Assembly: GCA_959347315.1 (NCBI GenBank)
Contig: OY365810.1
Span: forward strand, 15,928,500-15,992,499
Reading direction: 5' to 3'
Length of the DNA stretch: 64,000 nucleotides
Source: Bimastos eiseni
Lineage: Eukaryota > Annelida > Clitellata > Crassiclitellata > Lumbricidae
Shown here: piece after piece, positions 60,601 through 64,000 of the stretch
Numbering within the stretch: the first letter of the stretch is position 1
Layout: each line of letters opens with the position of its first letter
Position numbers and translations under genes: made by a program
Notes under the pieces: model-generated
Told to the model about the DNA's origin: nothing
Databases searched by the model: none
Seen by the model: only the letters and a program-made list of their open reading frames with translations

Positions 60601-61916
60601 GCAGATATCAAGGGATATGCGTTACTGCAGTCAAGTAAGCTTGTTAGACCCCCAGACCATTAGTGGGATGAAGACTGTTTGATGCAAAAGCGTTCTGATT
60701 CTATGAATATCCTTTTTGTGATCTTGTGCTTATGACCTGGTGGTGTCAAGCACCATACCATGTCCAAAGTGCGAGCACATTCAGGTTAAAAGCCCTCAAA
60801 CCAACTAATCAGTTGTAAGCGTCTCAAATGTGCAGAGTTCTTGGCATGTGCATAGAAGTAGAAGAATTCAGTTAGAGGAAGACGTTTAATATTGGCCATT
60901 CAAGATTGGACAACGGCGTCTCTCTCAGCATCTTGGAGAGCCAGATTAGATGTGGAAAGTCTATATAATTAGAGGAATAGTTGATATCGTTCACTTACAA
61001 GAGGTAGTCAAGGGAGGTATATCTGTAAGTGAACCAAGAGGAGTGATGTATAATGTAAACAGAAGCGACTCAGTACAGACCATGTGGTACACCACAATTT
61101 AAGACAATGGGTTAGAAAGTGTGGTGACTGTATGAGTGCATTGAGGCAGATCGTTTTTTAAAGTAGTTTCAGGATATCTCAGCATGTAAGTGCTTCTATC
61201 AATCTGTCTGGGCAGCAATGTGTTACTTTTTGGATATGTCACAATTGCCACTTGGTTATGTTTTGTGGAGCAATTATTGTTTGAAGGTTGGAAATAAAAT
61301 TGGAATTTTATTAGTGCTTCCTGGTTACACAAGTAATGATGTGGGGGCACTAGTCGTAGTCTGTTCTATATACCGAAGTTATGATTTAATGATAACAAGA
61401 TAATAGACTAGTGGTGCTGATATTAATGGTGTGAGAAATTGATTTCATATTGAATGCTGCTCTCTCAGTCTCTGATGTTTTTAAAGCACTTTTTTAAAGA
61501 ATTTTAATCTATGCTAATTTGGACGATGGTTTTATATATGTATATATAGATATATATATTTGTTTGCATATGCATATTTGTTAATTTTGACTTTGATTTG
61601 ACAGATAATGAATGCACAAGTTGATCAATGCTCGTGTTTTAGCAACATCTGAGCACACTTGTTCAGCTCGAGCAAGAGAACCGAGCGCTGAGGGAGCTCA
61701 ACCTTTCTCCGAGCAGCAGCGGCAGCAGCGGTGGAGGAGGAAGTGGTTCCCACGATTCGGACATTGTCCGAAAGGAGAAGGAGCGCCACGCCAAAGAGAT
61801 GAAGCTCTTACGGAAGACAATCGAAGAGATGGAACTACGCATCGAAACTCAGAAACAGACGCTCGCCACACGAGACGAAAGCATCAAGAAACTGATGAAC
61901 ATGTTGCAGTCAAAGA
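35055..61916 (+). CDS. ERC-like: ELKS/ERC/CAST (Bruchpilot-family) active-zone scaffold, 5' part of gene
   Basis: Two coding exons are visible, 35055-36053 and 61643-61916, joined in phase 0 across a 25,589-bp intron; the gene continues past the window in phase 1. The first 333 residues are Ser-rich and disordered, then a coiled coil starts near residue 258. The conserved core NSIKTFWSPELKKERAIRKE lies near residues 296-315. Exon 2 adds ERHAKEMKLLRKTIEEMELR followed by IETQKQTLATRDESIKKL, the family's second landmark. ERC proteins organise presynaptic active zones and cortical secretion sites through RIM, liprin-alpha and calcium channels. The remaining coiled coils and any C-terminal PDZ ligand are outside. 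Confidence 0.92.
36158..36355 (+). mobile_element. tRNA-derived SINE (second family)
   Basis: The head GTGTAGTGGTTAATGTACTG (A-box-like) and the B box GGTTCAAATCC at 36211-36221 are followed by a body containing ATTTGTGTCTAGATTT and GGTGTTGGTGAGATGGTAAT. The body matches the inverted sequence at 49300-49450. It lies about 100 bp inside the ERC intron. Confidence 0.7.
36356..40640. other. ERC intron, mostly featureless
   Basis: Contains an ATT/ATA trinucleotide-rich stretch at about 37420-37550. Several short frames (for example minus strand 37837-38052 and 39367-39618) lack recognisable motifs. Possible LINE debris cannot be excluded. Confidence 0.35.
37420..37550. repeat. ATT/AAT trinucleotide-rich tract
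   Basis: Interrupted runs of TTA/ATT then AATAAT and TTATTATTATT, partly self-complementary (AATAATAATAATAAATTATT), so able to form hairpins. Confidence 0.85.
40641..40947. repeat. 17-bp minisatellite, about 18 units
   Basis: Tandem units of the form C(C/T)TTCTC(A/G)TGTG(T/G)(T/C)G(T/G)A. Because 17 is not a multiple of three, each forward frame cycles through the same 17-residue peptide, and all three frames stay open over the array. Units ending TTGTA and GGCGGA alternate in blocks, and the last four units carry CGTG instead of CATG, so the array grew by local duplications. Confidence 0.92.
40948..41665. other. ERC intron, no feature
   Basis: Nothing recognised. Confidence 0.4.
41666..43102 (+). 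mobile_element. hAT element with decayed transposase
   Basis: The left terminus CAGGGCCAGATGAAGGC and the inverted right terminus CAGGGCCGGATTAAGGC are hAT-type inverted repeats. The interior carries remnants of a DUF4371/ZMYM-like hAT transposase in plus orientation. I could not find a clean 8-bp target duplication at the two outer ends. It is 1.4 kb, shorter than intact members of this group, so it is internally deleted. Confidence 0.68.
42070..42955 (+). pseudogene. hAT transposase (DUF4371/ZMYM-like) pseudogene
   Basis: Fragments in several plus frames: KVPKLDGFLQKK near 42145 and a RINSFCPIVDALSSNLKQRA block near 42350 match the N-terminal half of DUF4371-type hAT proteins. ENHNYGHDRLHSLSLLCIES near 42767 matches the C-terminal hAT dimerisation segment. 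Frameshifts and stops separate them, and most of the catalytic middle is missing. Confidence 0.65.
43593..44790. mobile_element. hAT-like MITE with 8-bp target duplication and internal satellite arms
   Basis: The termini TAAGGCTGTCAATG and (inverted) TAAGGCTGTCAAAA are followed by GGGTACC-rich sub-terminal blocks. Flanks GTGACAAG (43585-43592) and GTAACAAG (44791-44798) differ at one position, an 8-bp hAT-style duplication. The interior holds copies of a GGAAGTTGGATTGA-like unit near 43983-44110 and their inverse (TCAATCCAGCTTCCA) at 44160-44420, so the middle can fold back. No transposase. Confidence 0.78.
44799..46649. other. ERC intron, little to report
   Basis: A tail-like word GTAAGTAAGTAAGCCATTTATTG near 46025 resembles the 3' tail of a minus-strand LINE without its coding part. 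Nothing else is recognised. Confidence 0.3.
46650..46858. repeat. Degenerate tandem repeat of the CATCAATCCAGCTTCTATTTAAGC type
   Basis: About five units of roughly 40 bp built on TCATC(A/T)AT..AGCTTCTA-TTAAGC(A/C)AGAATT. The unit is clearly related to the inverted satellite units inside the hAT MITE at 43593-44790, about 2 kb away. Confidence 0.65.
46859..48319. other. ERC intron, no feature
   Basis: Short AAAC run near 47540. No gene or element recognised. Confidence 0.4.
48320..48357. repeat. CTGT tetranucleotide microsatellite
   Basis: About nine CTGT units, then a CTGTATGTTTGT decay. Confidence 0.95.
48830..49075 (+). mobile_element. tRNA-derived SINE with internal 19-bp triplication and A-rich tail
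   Basis: The head TAGCCATAGGTTAGATTGCT and B-box-like GGGTTTGAGCC are followed by three near-identical copies of a TGTAGGGAATGTGAGCA unit (48894-48948). The body word TTTGCTCACAATTGCTCTG is shared with the SINEs at 23690 and 24406, and the tail is AAT-rich (AATAAAATAACAATG...). It is a full-length or near full-length copy. Confidence 0.65.
49300..49450 (-). mobile_element. SINE body fragment (second family), inverted
   Basis: The reverse complement contains ATTTGTTTAGATTTCTGCTC, TACACTGACCACACTCAGTT and GGTGGGAGGATCAGATGATG, which align in order with the body of the SINE at 36158-36355. The tRNA-like head is not evident. Confidence 0.6.
49451..49899. other. ERC intron, no feature
   Basis: A short CTC trinucleotide run near 49829-49848. 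Nothing else. Confidence 0.4.
49900..50400. promoter_or_regulatory. Isolated CpG-rich block in the ERC intron; candidate alternative promoter or exon
   Basis: In an otherwise AT-rich intron this stretch is GC-rich with many CpGs (for example 50010-50100 and 50210-50370). It has inverted GGTCGGCGACCAG / TTGGCGACCAGAC motifs around a GGCGGCGGCG core. A plus-strand frame starts at 50115 (MSSHLVTHLLNN...) and runs 83 codons; a possible donor GGCGG/GTATCA lies at 50347. I do not recognise the peptide. It could be an internal promoter and first exon of a shorter ERC isoform, or an inserted GC-rich sequence. Confidence 0.35.
50401..51614. other. ERC intron, no feature
   Basis: Nothing recognised. 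Confidence 0.4.
51615..51684. repeat. TA microsatellite
   Basis: Two TA runs separated by a single GT interruption (TATAGTTATA), ending TATAGTTATAG. Confidence 0.95.
51685..58109. other. ERC intron, sparse content
   Basis: A weak SINE-body match (TGTGCACAAACAACTTGAAC...CACAGAG) lies near 52335-52385. There is a purine-rich tract near 53420-53455 and a CTGT/CTCT tract near 53865-53892. A GTCCGAGTAATGCC tandem near 56070-56095 precedes an hAT-like end (GGTTCATCCCTAATA) near 56140. AT-rich inverted words lie near 57270-57340. Sequence 57956-58056 is partly duplicated at 59073-59134. No gene is supported. Confidence 0.35.
58110..59072. mobile_element. hAT-like MITE with long imperfect inverted repeats
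   Basis: The left end CAGGGCTGTTAACAATACTG and the inverted right end CAGGGATGTTAATATCGCAA both lead into AAAAAGTATxGCAATA-type repeats, giving an imperfect inverted repeat of about 45-50 bp rich in CAATAC(C/T) words. The 963-bp interior is non-coding. The 8-bp flanks CTCTTAAC and CTTATGGT do not match, so the target duplication is lost or the site rearranged. Confidence 0.68.
59073..59974. other. ERC intron, with a short duplication and microsatellites
   Basis: 59073-59134 repeats parts of 57956-58056 (CTTATGG, TGTGGCTCTTG and CCTGTGAGATGTAAGTTGCAG). TATC and TA/CA runs fill 59865-59943. Confidence 0.5.
59975..60393. repeat. 419-bp direct repeat, copy 1
   Basis: Starts ATATTTGCAACTTAACTATA and ends GTTCCCATGATCAGA. 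It is near-identical to 62025-62442: I count about three differences (one deleted base and two substitutions). A TA/CA microsatellite lies just upstream. Confidence 0.93.
60394..60959. other. ERC intron, no feature
   Basis: Nothing recognised. Confidence 0.4.
60960..61112 (-). mobile_element. LINE reverse-transcriptase fragment, degenerate
   Basis: The minus strand shows LNCGVPHG, then after a frame change SLLFTLYITPLGSLTDI, the GVPQGSVLGPLLF-type RT block. Stops follow. It belongs with the other minus-strand RT fragments in this window. Confidence 0.5.
61643..61916 (+). CDS. ERC-like: ERC-like second coding exon
   Basis: The acceptor is CGTGTTTTAG ending at 61642 and the donor AAAGA/GTAAGT at 61916/61917; 274 bp, phase 0 in and phase 1 out. 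It encodes HLSTLVQLEQENRALRELNL, a Ser/Gly linker, SHDSDIVRKEKERHAKEMKL, then TIEEMELRIETQKQTLATRD and ESIKKLMNMLQSK. The EEMELRIETQKQTL-x-x-RDESIKKL string is the most conserved ERC signature. It is a coiled coil apart from the Gly linker. Confidence 0.93.
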
Positions 61917-62024
61917 GTAAGTTAGACTAATGCACTTATGTTACCCAGTGCAGCTCATCAACCTCTTCAATAAATGAAGATATATATATGTACATTGTGT
62001 ATATATATATATATATATATGTAT

Positions 62025-62442
62025 ATATTTGCAACTTAACTATATGATTCTGTCAAAATTAGGACAGCCTGCAGAATTTCCAAGAGCCTTATGATTGACC
62101 TACAAACTTAAAAATAACAATTCAGCATCTTGACAACATTTCCTAAGTGATAAGTTACATGGATAGGCAGTTTTAGGTGTTGCATTCTGCATTTTGAATT
62201 CAGAAGTGAAAGTGAACATATAGTTGCCTCTCTCTTGTCTGCCAGTGTTTTATTTTTACTTGCATACACCTACATGTGGTGCTATTAATAGCTGAGATAT
62301 ATTTACTATGTAATTGGTTGTGCTTTCTCTGTCAACATATATAAATGATTGTGGTGAATGCAAGATGGTGAAACACAGGCTCACATCAAATGTTCCAATG
62401 CATGTGTAAGACGCCCATGTGGATCATGTTCCCATGATCAGA
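62025..62442. repeat. 419-bp direct repeat, copy 2
   Basis: Near-identical to 59975-60393, about 2.05 kb downstream in the same orientation, on the other side of the ERC exon. Flanked by TA/TG microsatellites on both sides (61979-62024 and 62443-62545). Confidence 0.93.
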
Positions 62443-62547
62443 TATATGATCAGTATATATATATGTATATATATACATATGTATGTATGTATGTATGTAT
62501 ACATATATGTATATAACTATATATATGTGTATATATATGTATGTATC
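62443..62547. repeat. TA/TG/GTAT microsatellite
   Basis: Mixed TATA, ATGT and TGTA runs, including five ATGT units near 62480. Confidence 0.9.
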
Positions 62548-63205
62548 TGTGTCTGACTTAGTGCATGGAATTTCCTCTGGTTCTGAGGTTAGACGAGTCA
62601 GATAGTGCAGTCTGTAGGTCACTTAGTGTTTGTCTTATCTATTTCACTTGATAGAAGGTAAGTTGTTCCGCTTGAAAATCGTAGTCCATGCTGTGGATTT
62701 GCGTTCCATGCTTCTTCACTTCTTGGGCAATGCTGTGCTCATTGTGTTTCCATGATCTTGCCACCTGGTTGACCTAGATTTACACTCGAACTCTTGATTT
62801 CAATTCAGTTGACTGTTTTGCGGATTAGAAATTTATGCTTCACATGATATCTAGTGCACTGACTTCATGCTTCATTTGAGTTACACTTGCAACATGTACA
62901 CAGAGTCTCTACAGATGCCAATGCTATATCAAGGAGGATGGAAAAAGACCAACTTCTGTAGGTAGCAAAGAATCTACTGTGTGACTTTTATGTTGTTGGG
63001 TCCTTTGGCTTCATTACTGACAGAGAATGGTCTCATGTTTTCTTGATAAATTTTTGATGAGGTGCATGGCTGACCTGATGAACCCACAAAGAAACCGTTG
63101 CCAGGTTTTCTGATTAGATGATGACAGTTGTTTGCCTAGAAGCTTCAATATTTCAGATCCTGACAAAGTATGGATAAGGTATGATGAATGTCTGCACTTT
63201 GGACT
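62548..63205. other. ERC intron, no feature
   Basis: Nothing recognised. Confidence 0.4.
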
Positions 63206-63821
63206 CCAACCTAACACCAAACACCAAACAACCTAACACCAAACAACCTAACACCAAAACCTAACACCTAACAACCTAACACCAAAACCTAACACCAAAC
63301 AACCTAACACCAAAACCTAACATCAAACACCAAACAAATTAACACCAAAACCTAACACCAAACAACCTAACACCAAAACCTAACACCAAACACCAAACAA
63401 CCTAACACCAAAACCTAACATCAAACAATAAACAACCTAACACCAAAACCTAACATCAAACAATAAACAACCTAACACCAAAACCTAACACCAAACACCA
63501 AACAACCTAACACCAAAACCTAACACCAAAGAACCTAACACCAAAACCTAACATCAAACAATAAACAACCTAACACCAAAACCTAACACCAAACAACCTA
63601 ACACCAAAACCTAACACCAAACAACCTAACACCAAAACCTAACATCAAACAATAAACAACCTAACACCAAAACCTAACACCAAACAACCTAACACCAAAA
63701 CCTAACACCAAACAACCTAACACCAAAACCTAACATCAAACAATAAACAACCTAACACCAAACAACCAAACACCAAAACCTAATACCAAACACCAAACAA
63801 CCTAACACCACAACCTAACAC
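63206..63821. repeat. CCTAACACCAAA minisatellite, about 616 bp
   Basis: Tandem array of ACCTAACACCAAA, its AACA-extended form and an ACCTAACATCAAACAATAAACA variant. The variants alternate in higher-order blocks of roughly 60-70 bp. On the minus strand the unit is TTAGGTTTTGGTG-like, telomere-like but not a true telomere repeat. It has no stop-free long frame. Confidence 0.95.
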
Positions 63822-63830
63822 TCACATGTA

Positions 63831-63905
63831 CTGCTGCTGCTGCTGATGACGATGATGATGATGACGACGACGACGACCATGATGTTGACGACGATGATGA
63901 TGATT
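63831..63905. repeat. CTG/GAT/GAC trinucleotide tract
   Basis: Short CTG run followed by interrupted GATGAT and GACGAC runs, directly beside the minisatellite. Confidence 0.9.
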
Positions 63906-64000
63906 TTCAGTTCCATTATGTTCAGTGACACTCTGACCAGTCTGATAAACTAATCTGTGCAGTTCTCATTCACATATGCAAAGTTCTGTTTCAATGGTTT

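Noticed and set aside
63206..63821. CRISPR-like or true telomeric array
   Set aside because: The repeat has no unique spacers and varies in unit length; it contains TTAGG but is not a pure telomere repeat, and the window is internal to a gene.

Overview
The window is metazoan nuclear DNA: AT-rich, intron-rich and crowded with transposable-element relics, with no bacterial-style gene packing. Conserved genes, very long introns, tRNA-derived SINEs, LINE, Polinton/Maverick, hAT and PIF/Harbinger-like relics and recurrent TAGGCCTA-type words suggest a marine invertebrate. An echinoderm or hemichordate is my best guess, but that is inference only.

Five loci can be supported. (1) 6134-9895 (+): a single-exon gene for a 1253-residue, Ser/Arg/Glu-rich, probably disordered protein that I do not recognise, with a five-copy TPIxGLISV-like repeat near residues 840-950. 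(2) 16922-21928 (-): a LAP2/thymopoietin-like inner nuclear membrane protein, with an N-terminal LEM-like domain, a LEM domain split over two exons, an acidic/Ser-Tyr linker and a C-terminal membrane anchor. (3) 22880-25675 (+): a MADF-BESS DNA-binding protein in three exons, with an in-frame TAG exactly where the MADF domain expects Trp. (4) 28748-31922 (-): a complete three-exon SRP9 gene (82 residues). (5) 35055-61916 and beyond (+): the 5' part of an ELKS/ERC/CAST (Bruchpilot-family) active-zone scaffold gene, with two coding exons separated by a 25.6-kb intron and the rest of the gene outside the window.

Layout. 1-2640 holds a diverged tandem duplication, a broken family-B DNA polymerase fragment of Polinton/Maverick type and a LINE 3' end. 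2641-6133 is non-coding, with possible YY1 and NRF-1 sites and a long GA microsatellite. 9896-16921 is mostly empty apart from a PIF/Harbinger-like MITE, a SINE and simple repeats. 17.2-32.1 kb is a compact cluster of LAP2-like, MADF-BESS and SRP9, with TE copies in the introns and spacers. 32.1-35 kb has an unrecognised minus-strand ORF and LINE debris. 36-61.6 kb is one ERC intron containing SINEs, a 17-bp minisatellite, three hAT-like elements, an isolated CpG-rich block near 50 kb and many microsatellites. A 419-bp near-identical direct repeat brackets the second ERC exon. The window ends in a telomere-like CCTAACACCAAA minisatellite.

The genes do not form one pathway. LAP2-like protein acts at the nuclear envelope, MADF-BESS in transcription, SRP9 in the Alu domain of the signal recognition particle, and ERC at presynaptic or cortical secretion sites. 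LAP2-like and MADF-BESS are divergent across about 950 bp, and SRP9 and ERC are also divergent. Gene models come from hand-read splice sites, reading phase and remembered family motifs; no search was run.
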